Notes: generated from the sequence alone by a model not told the origin. A stretch of DNA of 64,000 bases from Eledone cirrhosa (GCA_964016885.1 OZ024744.1:22028298-22092297); one strand, 5' to 3'. Shown: positions 34,131 through 48,520, counted from the stretch's first letter. Translations and numbers: made by a program.

Positions 34131-34360
34131 GAGACAGAGGTACAGAGAGACAGAACTACAGAGAGACACTGGTACAGAAAGACAGAGTTACAGAGAGACA
34201 GAGGTACAGAGAGACAGACGTACAGAGACACTGGTACAGAGAGACAGAGGTACAGAGCGTCAGAGGTACAGAGACACTGGTACAGAGATATAGAGGTACA
34301 GTGACACTGGTACAGAGAGACCGTGATACAGAGAGACGGAGGTACAGATAGACAGAGGTA
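33420..34360 (+). repeat. Extra 930-bp partial duplication inside repeat II
   Basis: Blocks at 32705 and 33019 recur at 33635 and 33949, exactly 930 bp on. It interrupts the regular 2.4-2.6-kb spacing of the landmark (32899 then 33829). Confidence 0.88.
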
Positions 34361-37300
34361 CACATACATTGGTACAAAGAGACAGAGACACTGGTACAGA
34401 GAGACAGAGGTACAGAGAGACGGAGGTACAGATAGACAGAAGTACAGAGAGACAGAGGTACAGAGAAAGATGTACAGAGAGACAGTGGTACACAGAGAGA
34501 CTGGTACAAAGAGACAGAGGTACAGAGAGACAGAATTACAGCGAGACAGAGGTACAGATAGACAGTGGTACACAGAGAGACTGGTACAGAGAGACAGAGG
34601 TACAGCGAGACAGAGGTACAGAAAGACAGTGGTACACTGAGACACTGGTACAGAGAGACAGAGGTACAGTGACACTGGTACAGAGAGATAGAGCTACAGT
34701 GACACTGGTACAGAGAGACAGCGGTACAGAGAGACAGAGGTACAGATGGATAGAGGTACATATACACTGGTACAGGGAGACAGAGACACCGGTACAGAGA
34801 GACAGAGGTAGAGAGACACTGGTACAGAGAGGCAGAGATACAGAGACACTGGTACAGAGATACAGAGGTACAGAGAGACACTGGTACAGAGAGACAGAGG
34901 TACAGAGAGACAGAGATGCACACAGACAGAGGTACAGAGAGACAGAAGTACAGAGAAACAATGGTACAGAGAGACACTGGTACAGAAAGACAGAGGTACA
35001 GAGAGACAGAGGTACAGAGAGACAGAGGTACAGAGACACTGCTACAGATATACAGTAGTACAGGGACACTGGTACAGAGAGACAGAGGTACAGACAGACA
35101 CTGGTACAGAGAGACAGGGGTACAGAGACACTGGTACAGAGAGGCGGAGATACAGAGACACTGGTACAGAGAGACAGAGGTACGGAGAGACACTGGTACA
35201 GAGAGACAGAGGTACAGAGAGACAGAGGTACACAGAGACATGGTACAGAGAGACAGAGGTACAGAGAGATTGAGGTACAGAGAGACAGACGGACAGAGAG
35301 ACACTGGTACAGAGAGATAGATGTACATAGAGACAGAGATACGGAGAGACAGAGGTACAGAGACACTGATACAGAGAGACAGACGTACAGAGAGTCAGAG
35401 GTACAGAGAGACAGAGGTACAGTGAGACAAAAGGTACAGAGAGACACTGGTACAGAGAGACAGAGTTACATAGAGACAGAGGTACAGAGAGACAGAGGTA
35501 CAGAGAGTCAGAGGTACAGAGAGATAGAGGTACAGAGACACTCGTACACAGAGACTGAGGTACATGCAGACAGAGGTACAGAGACACTGGTACAGAGAGA
35601 CAGATACAGAGACATTGGTACAGAGAGGCAGAGACAGAGACATAGGTACAGAGAGACAGAGACACAGAGACACTGGTACAGAGAGACAGAGACAGATACA
35701 CTGGTACAGAGAGACAGAGGTACAGAGAGACAGAGGTACAGAGACATGGTACAGAGAGACAGAGACAGAGACACAGGTACAGAGAGACAGAGACATTTGA
35801 GAAACTGGTACAGAGAGACAGAGGTACAGAGAGACACTGGTACAGAGAGACAGAGGTACAGAGAGATACTGGTACAGAGAGACAGAGGCACAGAGACACT
35901 GGTTCAGAGATATAGAGGTACAGTGACACTGGTACAGAGAGACCGTGATACAGAGTGACAGAGGTACAGATAGACAGAGGTACACATACATTGGTACAGA
36001 GAGACAGAGACACTGGTACAGAGAGACAGAGGTACAGAGAGACAGAGGTACAGATAGACAGAGGTACATATAGACAGAGGTACAGAGAAAGAGGTACAGA
36101 GAGACAGTGGTACACAGAGAGACTGGTACAAAGAGACAGAGGTACAGAGAGACAGAGGTACAGCGAGACAGAGGTACATATAGACAGTGGTACACAGAGA
36201 GACTGGTACAGAGAGACAGAGGTACAGAGAGACAGAGGTACAGCGAGACAGAGGTACAGTTAGACAATGGTACACAGAGACACTGGTACAGAGAGACAGA
36301 GGTACAGTGACACTGGTACAGAGAGATGGAGCTACAGTGACACTGGTACATAGAGACAGCTGTACAGAGAGACAGAGGTACAGATGGACAGAGATACAGA
36401 GACACTGGTACAGGGAGACAGAGACACTGGTACAGAGAGACAGAGGTAGAGAGACACTGGTACAGAGTCACTGGTACCGAGAGGCAGAGATACAGAGACA
36501 GTGGTACAGAGAGACATAGGTACAGAGAGACATAGGTACAGAGAGACAGAGGTACACAGAGACAGAGGTACACAGAGACAGAGGTGCAGAGAGACAGAGG
36601 TACAGAGAGACAGAGGTACAGAGAGACAGAGCTACAGAGAGACACTGGTACAGAAAGACAGAGTTACAGAGAGACAGAGGTACAGAGAGACAGACGTACA
36701 GAGACACTGGTACAGAGAGACAGAGGTACAGAGCTTCAGAGGTACAGAGAGACAGAGGTACAGAGACACTGGTACAGAGATATAGAGGTACAGTGACACT
36801 GGTACAGAGAGACCGTGATACAGAGAGACGGAGGTACAGATAGACAGAGGTACACATACATTGGTACAAAGAGACAGAGACACTGGTACAGAGAGACAGA
36901 GGTACAGAGAGACAGAGGTACAGATAGAAAGAAGTACAGAGAGACAGAGGTACAGAGAAAGATGTACAGAGAGACAGTGGTACACAGAGAGACTGGTACA
37001 AAGAGACAGAGGTACAGAGAGACAGAATTACAGCGAGACAGAGGTACAGATAGACAGTGGTACACAGAGAGACTGGTACAGAGAGACAGAGGTACAGAGA
37101 GACAGAGGTACAGCGAGACAGAGGTACAGAGAGACAGAGGTACAGAGAGACAGAGGTACAGAGAAAGATGTAAAGAGAGACAGTGGTACACAGAGAGACT
37201 GGTACAAAGAGACAGAGGTACAGAGAGACAGAATTACAGCGAGACAGAGGTACAGATAGACAGTGGTACACAGAGAGACTGGTACAGAGAGACAGAGGTA

Positions 37301-40300
37301 CAGAGAGACAGAGGTACAGCGAGACAGAGGTACAGAAAGACAGTGGTACACAGAGACACTGGTACAGAGAGACAGAGGTACAGTGACACTGGTACAGAGA
37401 GATAGAGCTACAGTGACACTGGTACAGAGAGACAGCGGTACATAGAGACAGAGGTACAGATGGATAGAGGTACATATACACTGGTACAGGGAGACAGAGA
37501 CACCGGTACAGATAGACAGAGGTAGAGAGACACTGGTACAGAGAGGCAGAGATACAGAGACACTGGTACAGAGAGACAGAGGTACAGAGAGACACTGGTA
37601 CAGAGAGACAGAGGTACAGAGAGACAGAGATGCACAGAGACAGTGGTACAGAGAGACAGAAGTACAGAGAAACAATGGTACAGAGAGACACTGGTACAGA
37701 AAGACAGAGGTACAGAGAGACAGAGGTACAGAGAGACAGAGGTACAGAGACACTGCTACAGATATACAGTAGTACAGGGACACTGGTAGAGAGAGACAGA
37801 GGTACAGACAGACACTGGTACAGAGAGACAGGGATACAGAGACACTGGTACAGAGAGGCGGAGATACAGAGACACTGGTACAGAGAGACAGAGGTACGGA
37901 GAGACACTGGTACAGAGAGACAGAGGTACAGAGAGATTGAGGTACAGAGAGACAGACGTACAGAGAGACACTGGTACAGAGAGACAGAGATACGGAGAGA
38001 CAGAGGTAAAGAGACACTGATACAGAGAGACAGAGATACAGAGAGTCAGAGGTACAGAGAGACAGAGGTACAGTGAGACAAAAGGTACAGAGAGACACTG
38101 GTACAGAGAGACAGAGTTACATAGAGACAGAGATACAGAGAGACAGAGGTACAGAGACACTGGTACAGAGAGACAGAGGTACAGAGAGTCAGAGGTACAG
38201 AGAGACAGAGGTACAGAGACACTCGTACACAGAGACTGAGGTACATGCAGACAGAGGTACAGAGACATGGTACAGAGAGACAGAGACATCTGAGAAACTG
38301 GTACAGAGAGACAGAGGTACAGAGAGACACTGGTACAGAGAGACAGAGGTACAGAGAGATACTGGTACAGAGAGACAGAGGCACAGAGAAACTGGTTCAG
38401 AGATATAGAGGTACAGTGACACTGGTACAGAGAGACCGTGATACAGAGTGACAGAGGTACAGATAGACAGAGGTACACATACATTGGTACAGAGAGACAG
38501 AGACACTGGTACAGAGAGACAGAGGTACAGAGAGACAGAGGTACAGATAGACAGAGGTACATATAGACAGAGGTACAGAGAAAGAGGTACAGAGAGACAG
38601 TGGTACACAGAGAGACTGGTACAAAGGGACAGAGGTACAGAGAGACAGAGGTACAGCGAGACAGAGGTACATATAGACAGTGGTACACAGAGAGACTGGT
38701 ACAGAGAGACAGAGGTACAGAGAGACAGAGGTACAGCGAGACAGAGGTACATTTAGACAATGGTACAGCGAGACACTGGTACAGAGAGACAGAGGTACAG
38801 TGACACTGGTACAGAGAGATGGAGCTACAGTGACACTGGTACATAGAGACAGCTGTACAGAGAGACAGAGGTACAGATGGACAGAGATACAGAGACACTG
38901 GTACAGGGAGACAGAGACACCGGTACAGAGAGACAGAGGTAGAGAGACACTGGTACAGAGTCACTGGTACCGAGAGGCAGATATACAGAGACAGTGGTAC
39001 AGAGAGACATAGGTACAGAGAGACAGAGGTACAGAGAGACAGAGGTACAGAGAGACACTGGTACAGAAAGACAGAGTTACAGAGAGACAGAGGTACAGAG
39101 AGACACTGGTACAGAAAGACATAGTTACAGAGAGACAGAGGTACAGAGAGACAGACGTACAGAGACACTGGTACAGAGAGACAGAGGTACAGAGCGTCAG
39201 AGGTACAGAGAGACAGAGGTACAGAGACACTGGTACAGAGATATAGAGGTACAGTGACACTGGTACAGAGAGACCGTGATACAGAGAGACGGAGGTACAG
39301 ACAGACAGAGGTACACATACATTGGTACAAAGAGACAGAGACACTGGTACAGAGAGACAGAGGTACAGAGAGACGGAGGTACAGATAGACAGAAGTACAG
39401 AGAGACAGAGGTACAGAGAAAGATGTAAAGAGAGACAGTGGTACACAGAGAGACTGGTACAAAGAGACAGATGTACAGAGAGACAGAATTACAGCGAGAC
39501 AGAGGTACAGATAGACAGTGGTACACAGAGAGACTGGTACAGGGAGACAGATGTACAGAGAGACAGAGGTACAGCGAGACAGAGGTACAGAAAGACAGTG
39601 GTACAGAGAGACACTGGTACAGGGAGACAGAGGTACAGTGACACTGGTACAGAGAGATAGAGCTACAGTGACACTGGTACAGAGAGACAGCGGTACAGAG
39701 AGACAGAGGTACAGATGGATGGAGGTACATATACACTGGTACAGGGATACAGAGACACCGGTACAGAGAGACAGAGGTAGAGAGACACTGGTACAGAGAG
39801 GCAGAGATACAGAGACACTGGTAGAGAGAGACAGAGGTACAGAGAGACACTGGTACAGAGAGACAGAGGTACAGAGAGACAGAGATGCACAGAGACAGTG
39901 GTACAGAGAGACAGAAGTACAGACAAACAATGGTACAGAGAGACACTGGTACAGAAAGACAGAGGTACAGAGAGACAGAGGTACAGAGAGACAGAGGTAC
40001 AGAGACACTGCTACAGATATACAGTAATACAGGGACACTGGTAGAGAGAGACAGAGGTACAGACAGACACTGGTACAGAGAGACAGGGGTACAGAGACAC
40101 TGGTACAGAGAGGCGGAGATACAGAGACACTGGTACAGAGAGACAGAGGTACGGAGAGACACTGGTACAGAGAGACATAGGTACACAGAGACATGGTACA
40201 GAGAGACAGAGGTACAGAGAGATTGAGGTACAGAGAGACAGACGTACAGAGAGACAGAGGTACAGAGAGACACTGGTACAGAGAGACAGATGTACATAGA

Positions 40301-43300
40301 GACAGAGATACAGAGAGACAGAGGTACAGAGAGTCAGAGGTACAGAGAGACAGAGGTACAGTGAGACAAAAGGTACAGAGAGACACTGGTACAGAGAGAC
40401 AGAGTTACATAGAGACAGAGATACAGAGAGACAGAGGTACAGAGACACTGGTACAGAGAGACAGAGGTACAGAGAGACAGAGGTACAGAGAGTCAGAGGT
40501 ACAGAGAGACAGAGGTACAGAGACACTCGTACAGAGAGACTGAGGTACATGCAGACAGAGGTACAGAGACACTGGTACAGAGAGACAGATACAGAGACAT
40601 TGGTACAGAGAGGCAGAGACAGAGACATAGGTACAGAGAGACAGAGACACAGAGACACTGGTACAGAGAGACAGAGACAGATAAACTGGTACAGAGAGAC
40701 AGAGGTACAGAGAGACAGAGGTACAGAGAGACAGAGGTACAGAGACATGGTACAGAGAGACAGAGACAGAGACACAGGTACAGAGAGACAGAGGTACAGA
40801 GAGATACTGGTACAGAGAGACAGAGGCACAGAGTCACTGGTTCAGAGATATAGAGGTACAGTGACACTGGTACAGAGAGACCGTGATACAGAGTGACAGA
40901 GGTACAGATAGACAGAGGTACACATACATTGGTACAGAGAGACAGAGACACTGGTACAGAGAGACAGAGGTACAGATAGACAGAGGTACAGAGAGACAGA
41001 GGTACAGATAGACAGATGTACATATAGACAGAGGTACAGAGAAAGAGGTACAGAGAGACAGTGGTACACGGAGAGACTGGTACAAAGAGACAGAGGTACC
41101 TAGAGACAGAGGTACAGCGAGACAGAGGTACATATAGACAGTGGTACACAGAGAGACTGGTACATAGAGACAGAGGTACAGAGAGACATAGGTACAGAGA
41201 GACAGAGGTACAGCGAGACAGAGGTACAGTTAGACAGTGGTACACAGAGACACTGGTACAGAGAGACAGAGGTACAGTGACACTGGTACAGAGAGATGGA
41301 GCTACAGTGACACTGGTACATAGAGACAGCTGTACAGAGAGACAGAGGTACAGATGGACAGAGATACAGAGACACGGGTACAGGGAGACATAGGTACAGA
41401 GAGACACTGGTACAGAGAGACAGAGGTACACAGAGACAGAGGTACACAGAGACAGAGGTACAGAGAGACAGAGGTACAGAGAGACAGAGGTACAGAGAGA
41501 CAGAGCTACAGAGAGACACTGGTACAGAAAGACAGAGTTACAGAGAGACAGAGGTACAGAGAGACAGGCGTACAGAGACACTGGTACAGAGATATAGAGG
41601 TACAGTGACACTGGTACAGAGAGACCGTGATACAGAGAGACGGAGGTACAGATAGACAGAGGTACACATACATTGCTACAAAGAGACAGAGACACTGGTA
41701 CAGAGAGACAGAGGTACAGAGAGACAGAGGTACAGATAGACAGAGGTACAGAGAGACAGAGGTACATGGAAAGAGGTACAGAGAGACAGTGGTACACAGA
41801 GAGACTGGTACAAAGAGACAGAGGTACAGAGAGACAGAGTTGCAGCGAGACAGAGGTACAGATAGACAGTGGTACATAGAGAGACTGGTACAGATAGACT
41901 GAGGTACAGAGAGACAGAGGTACAGCGAGACAGAGGTACAGAAAGACAGTGGTACACAGAGACACTGGTACAGAGAGACAGAGGTACAGTGACACTGGTA
42001 CAGAGAGATAGAGCTACAGTGACACTGGTACAGAGAGACAGCGGTACAGAGAGACAGAGGTACATATGGATAGAGGTACATATACACTGGTACAGGGAGA
42101 CAGAGACACCGGTACAGAGAGACAGAGGTAGAGAGACACTGGTACAGAGAGGCAGAGATACAGAGACACTGGTACAGAGAGACAGAGGTACAGAGAGACA
42201 CTGGTACAGAGAGACAGAGGTACAGAGAGACAGAGATGCACAGAGACAGTGGTACAGAGAGACAGAAGTACAGAGAAACAATGGTACAGAGAGACACTGG
42301 TACGGAAAGACAGAGGTACAGAGAGACAGAGGTACAGAGAGACAGAGGTACAGAGACACTGCTACAGATATACAGTAGTACAGGGACACTGGTAGAGAGA
42401 GACAGAGGTACAGAGAGACACTGGTACAGAGAGACAGAGGTACATACAGACAGAGGTACACAGAGACATGGTACAGAGAGACAGATGTACAGAGAGACAG
42501 AGGTACAGAGAGACAGAGGTACAGAGAGACACTGGTACAGAGAGACAGAGGTACATAGAGACAGAGATATAGAGAGACAGAGGTACAGAGAGACAGATGT
42601 ACAGAGAGACAGGGGTACGGAGACACTGGTACAGAGAGGCGGAGATACAGAGACACTGGTACAGAGAGACAGAGGTACAGAGAGACACTGGTACAGAGAG
42701 ACAGAGGTACATACAGACAGAGGTACACAGAGACATGGTACAGAGAGACAGATGTACAGAGAGACAGAGGTACAGAGAGACAGAGGTACAGAGAGACACT
42801 GGTACAGAGAGACAGAGGTACATAGAGACAGAGATATAGAGAGACAGAGGTACAGAGACACTGGTACAGAGAGACAGAGGTCCAGAGAGTCAGAGGTACA
42901 GAGAGACAGAGGTACAGAGACACTGGTACAGAGAGACAGAGGTACAGAGAGAAAGAGGTACAGAGAGACAGACGTACAGAGAGTCAGAGGTACAGAGAGA
43001 CAGAGGTACAGAGACACTCGTACAGAGAGACTGAACTACAGGCAGACAGAGGTACAGAGACACTGGTACAGAGAGACAGAGACAGAGACATTGGTACAGA
43101 GAGGCAGAGACAAAGACATAGGTACAGAGAGACAGAGACACAGAGACACTGGTACAGAGAGACAGAGACAGATACACTGGTACAGAGAGACAGAGGTCCA
43201 GAGACAGATGTACAGAGAGACAGAGGTACAGAGACACTGGTACAGAGAGACAGAGACAGAGACACAGGTACAGAGAGACAGAGACAGCTGAGAAACTGGT

Positions 43301-46300
43301 ACAGAGAGGCAGAGGTACAGAGAGACACTGGTACAGAGAGACAGAGGTACAGAGTTATACTGGTACAGAGAGACAGAGGTACAGAGACACTGGTACAGAG
43401 ATATAGAGGTACAGTGACACTGGTACAGAGAGACCGTGATACAGAGAGACAGAGGTACAGATAGACAGAGGTACAGATAGACAGAGGTACAGAGAAAGAG
43501 GTACAGAGAGACAGTGGTACACAGAGAGACTGGTACAAAGAGACAGAGGTACAGAGAGACAGAGGTACAGCGAGACAGAGGTACATATAGACAGTGGTAC
43601 ACAGAGACACTGGTACAGAGAGACAGAGGTACAGTGACACTGGTACAGAGAGATAGAGCTACAGTGACACTGGTACAGAGAGACAGCGGTACAGAGAGAC
43701 AGAGGTACAGATGGACAGAGATACAGAGACACTGGTACAGGGAGACAGAGACACCGGTACATAGAGACAGAGGTAGAGAGACACTGGTACAGAGTCACTG
43801 GTACAGAGAGGCAGATATACAGAGACAGTGGTACCGAGAGACATAGGTACAGAGAGACACTGGTACAGAGAGACAGAGGTACAGAGAGACAGAGGTACAC
43901 AGAGACAGTGGTACAGAGTGATAGAGGTACAGAGAGACAGAGGTACAGAGAGACAGACGTACAGAGAAACAGAGGTACAGAGAGACACTGGTACAGAAAG
44001 ACAGATTTACAGAGTCACAGAGGTACAGAGAGACAGACGTACAGAGACACTGGTACAGAGAGACAGAGGTACAGAGCGTCAGAGGTACAGAGAGACAGAG
44101 GTACAGCGAGACAGAGGTACAGATAGACAGTGGTACACAGAGAGACTGGTACAGAGAGACAGAGGTACAGAGAGACAGAGGTACAGAGCGTCAGAGGTAC
44201 AGAGAGACAGAGGTACAGAGACACTGGTACAGAGAGATAGAGTTACAGTGACACTGGTACAGAGAGACAGCGGTACAGAGAGACAGAGGTACATATGGAC
44301 AGAGGCACAGAGACACTGGTACAGGGAGACAGAGGTAGAGAGACACTGGTACAGAGTCACTGGTACAGAGAGGCAGAGATACAGAGACACTGGTACAGAG
44401 AGACAGAGGTACAGAGAGACACTGGTACGGAGAGACAGAGGTACAGAGAGACAGAGGTACACAGAGACAGTGGTACAGAGAGACAGAGGTACAGAGAGAC
44501 AGAGGTACAGAGAGACAGAGGTACAGAGAAACAGAGGTACAGAGATACACTGGTACAGAAAGACAGAGTTACAGAGATACAGAGGTACAGAGAGACATAC
44601 GTACAGAGACACTGGTACAGAGAGACAGAGGTACAGAGCGTCAGAGGTACAGAGAGACAGAGGTACAGAGACACTGGTACAGACATACAGTGGTACAGGG
44701 ACACTGGTAGAGAGAGACAGAGGTACAGAGAGACACTGGTACAGAGAGACAGAGGTACAGAGAGACAGATGTACAGAGAGACCATGGTACAGGGAGACAG
44801 AAGTACAGAGAGACAGAGGTACAGAGACAGTGGTACTGAGAGACAGTGGTACACAGAGAGACTTGTACAGAGAGACAGAGGTACAGAGAGACAGAGGTAC
44901 AGCGAGACAGAGGTACAGATAGACAGAGGTACATATAGACAGTGGTACACAGAGACACTGGTACAGAGAGACAGAGGTACAGAGAGACACTGGTACAGAG
45001 AGACATAGGTCCAGAGAGTCAGAGGTACAGAGAGACAGATGTACAGAGACACTGGTACAGAGAGACAGAGGTACAGAGAGACAGAGGTACAGAGAGACAG
45101 ACGTACAGAGAGTCAGAGGTACAGAGAGACAGAGGTACAGAGACACTCGTACAGAGAGACTGAGGTACATGCAGACAGATGTACAGAGACACTGGTACAG
45201 AGAGACAGAGAGAGAGACATTGGTACAGAGAGGCAGAGACAAAGACATAGATACAGAGAGACAGAGACACAGAGACACTGGTACAGAGAGACAGAGACAG
45301 ATACACTGGTACAGAGAGACAGAGGTACAGAGAGACAGAGGTCCAGAGACAGATGTACAGAGACATGGTACAGAGAGACAGAGACAGAGACACAGGTACA
45401 GAGAGACGGAGACATCTGAGAAACTGGTACAGAGAGACAGAGACACAGAGACACTGGTACAGAGAGACAGAGACAGATACACTGGTACAGAGAGACAGAG
45501 GTACAGAGAGACAGAGGTCCAGAGACAGAGGTACAGAGAGACAGAGACAGATAAACTGGTACAGAGAGACAGAGGTACAGAGAGACAGAGGTACAGAGAG
45601 ACAGAGGTACAGAGACACTGGTACAGAGAGACAGAGACAGAGACACAGGTACAGAGAGACAGAGACAGCTGAGAAACTGGTATAGAGAGGCAGAGGTACA
45701 GAGAGACACTGGTACAGAGAGACAGAGGTACAGAGTTATACTGGTACAGAGAGACAGAGGTACAGAGACACTGGTACAGAGATATAGAGGTACGGTGACA
45801 TTGGTACAGAGAGACCGTGATACAGAGAGACAGAGGTACAGATAGACAGACGTACACATACATTGGTACAGAGAGACAGATACACTGGTACAGAGAGACA
45901 GAGGTACAGAGAGACAGAGGTACAGATAGACAGAGGTACAGATAGACAGAGATACAGAGAAAGAGGTACAGAGAGACAGTGGTACACAGAGAGACTGGTA
46001 CAAAGAGACAGAGGTACAGAGAGACAGAGGTACAGCGAGACAGAGGTACATATAGACAGTGGTACACAGAGACACTGGTACAGAGAGACAGAGGTACAGT
46101 GACACTGGTACAGAGAGATAGAGCTACAGTGACACTGGTACAGAGAGACAGCGGTACAGAGAGACAGAGGTACAGATGGACAGAGATACAGAGACACTGG
46201 TACAGGGAGACAGAGACACCGGTACATAGAGACAGAGGTAGAGAGACACTGGTACAGAGTCACTGGTACAGAGAAGCAGAGATACAGAGACTCTGGTACC

Positions 46301-47800
46301 GAGAGACATAGGTACAGAGAGACACTGGTACAGAGAGACAGAGGTACAGAGAGACAGAGGTACACAGAGACAGTGGTACAGAGTGATAGAGGTACAGAGA
46401 GACAGAGGTACAGAGAGACAGACGTACAGAGAAACAGAGGTACAGAGAGACATTGGTACAGAAAGACAGATTTACAGAGTCACAGAGGTACAGAGAGACA
46501 GACGTACAGAGACACTGGTACAGAGAGACAGAGGTACAGAGCGTCAGAGGTACAGAGAGACAGAGGTACAGCGAGACAGAGGTACAGATAGACAGTGGTA
46601 CACAGAGAGACTGGTACAGAGAGACAGAGGTATAGAGAGACAGAGGTACAGCGAGACAGAGGTACAGATAGACAGTGGTACAGCGAGACACTGGTACAGA
46701 GAGACAGAGGTACAGTGACACTGGTACAGAGAGATAGAGTTACAGTGACACTGGTACAGAGAGACAGCGGTACAGAGAGACAGAGGTACATATGGACAGA
46801 GGTACAGAGACACTGGTACAGGGATACAGAGGTAGAGAGACACTGGTACAGAGTCACTGGTACAGAGAGGCAGAGATACAGAGACACTGGTACAGAGAGA
46901 CAGAGGTACAGAGAGACACTGGTACCGAGAGACAGAGGTACAGAGAGACAGAGGTACACATAGACAGTGGTACAGAGAGACAGAGGTACAGAGAGACAGA
47001 GGTACAGAGAGACAGAGGTACAGAGAAACAGAGGTACAGAGATACACTGGTACAGAAAGACAGAGTTACAGAGATACAGAGGTACAGAGAGACATACGTA
47101 CAGAGACACTGGTACAGAGAGACAGAGGTACAGAGCGTCAGAGGTACAGAGAGGCAGAGGTACAGAGACACTGGTACAGACATACAGTGGTACAGGGACA
47201 CTGGTAGAGAGAGACAGAGGTACAGAGAGACACTGGTACAGAGAGACAGATGTACAGAGAGACAGATGTACAGAGAGACCATGGTACAGGGAGACAGAAG
47301 TACAGAGAGACAGAGGTACAGAGACAGAGGTACTGAGAGACAGTGGTACACAGAGAGACTGGTACAGAGAGACAGAGGTACAGAGAGACAGAGGTACAGC
47401 GAGACAGAGGTACAGATAGACAGAGGTACATATAGACAGTGGTACACAGAGACACTGGTACAGAGAGACAGAGGTACAGAGAGACACTGGTACAGAGAGG
47501 CAGAGGTACAGTGAAACTGGTACAGAGAGATAGAGTTACAGTGACACTGGTACAGAGAGACAGCGGTACAGAGAGACAGAGGTACAGAGACACTGGTACA
47601 GGGAGACAGAGACACTGGTACAGAGAGACAGAGGTACAGAGACACTGGTACAGAGAGGCGGAGATACAGAGACACTGGTACAGAGAGACAGAGGTACACA
47701 GAGACAGCGGTACTGAGAGACAGAGGTACAGAGAGACATAGGTACATAGAGACAGAGGTACAGAGAGACAGAGCTACAGAGACACTGGTACAGACATACA
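34360..47800 (+). repeat. Higher-order repeat II, further diverged units
   Basis: The landmark CAGATGGACAGAG recurs at 36381, 38874, 41351, 43708 and 46173, so units are 2,552, 2,493, 2,477, 2,357 and 2,465 bp. Divergence rises toward the right end. The final units lose regularity near 47500. Confidence 0.85.
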
Positions 47801-48130
47801 TTGGTACAGGGATACTGGTACAGAGAGACAGAGGTACAGAGAGACACTGGTACAGAGAGACAGAGGTTCAGAGAGAGAGAGAGGTACAGAGAGACAGAGG
47901 TACAGGATGACAGATGTACAGAGAGACACTGGTACAGAGAGACAGAGGTACAGAGAAACAGAGGTACAGAGACAGAGGTACAGAGAGACACTGGTACTGA
48001 GAGACACTGGTACAGAGACACTGGTACAGAGACACTGGTACAGAGACACTGGTACAGAGAGACAGAGGTACAGAGAGACACTGGTACAGAGAGACAGAGG
48101 TACAGGCAGACAGAGGTACAGACAGACACT

Positions 48131-48520
48131 GAGATACATATAGACACACACACACACACACAGACACAGACATACACATACACAGACATACACAGACAGA
48201 CACTCACACATATACATATAGACACACACACAGAGACACAGAGACACAGAGACATACACATACACAGACAGGCACAGACAAACACAGACAGACACATTCA
48301 CAGACACAGACAGAGGCATACACAGAGATACAGAGACACGGACAGACAGAGTCACACAGTCACAGAGTCACACAGACACACACTCACACAGAGTCACACA
48401 GACACAGTCACAGACACACACATACATACACACAGATACAGACATATATACACACATATACAGACACACGCTGACATAGTCACACACCAATAGATAAACT
48501 CACCGACATTCAGATATGTG
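48131..48520. repeat. CA/CAGA-rich transition at the right edge of the array
   Basis: ACACAGACACAGACATACAC-type sequence that still contains GAGACACAGAGACAC stretches but has lost GGTAC. It reads as a gradient from the 16-bp satellite to a CA microsatellite. 48521-48800 is unique with no gene. Confidence 0.85.

Larger units (their letters stand above)
18074..48130 (+). repeat. 30-kb array of a 16-bp satellite (GGTACAGAGAGACAGA)
   Basis: Uninterrupted tandem repeat. Two main monomers, GGTACAGAGAGACAGA and GGTACAGAGAGACACT, plus 14-bp forms (GGTACAGAGACACT, GGTACAGGGACACT) and point variants (GATAGA, GACGGT, GACCGT, GTCACT). GTAC recurs every 14-16 bp. The plus strand has about 1 T and 13 purines per 16 bases. 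Because 16 = 5x3+1, each strand's three frames share one cyclic peptide; the minus strand lacks stops, giving frames of up to about 1490 codons. None has a plausible start context or non-repetitive flank, so I call no gene. Higher-order structure is annotated separately. Roughly 1,900 monomers. Confidence 0.98.

Noticed and set aside
18074..48130. CRISPR-like direct repeats
   Set aside because: Repeats are contiguous 14-16-bp units without unique spacers or cas genes, in animal DNA.
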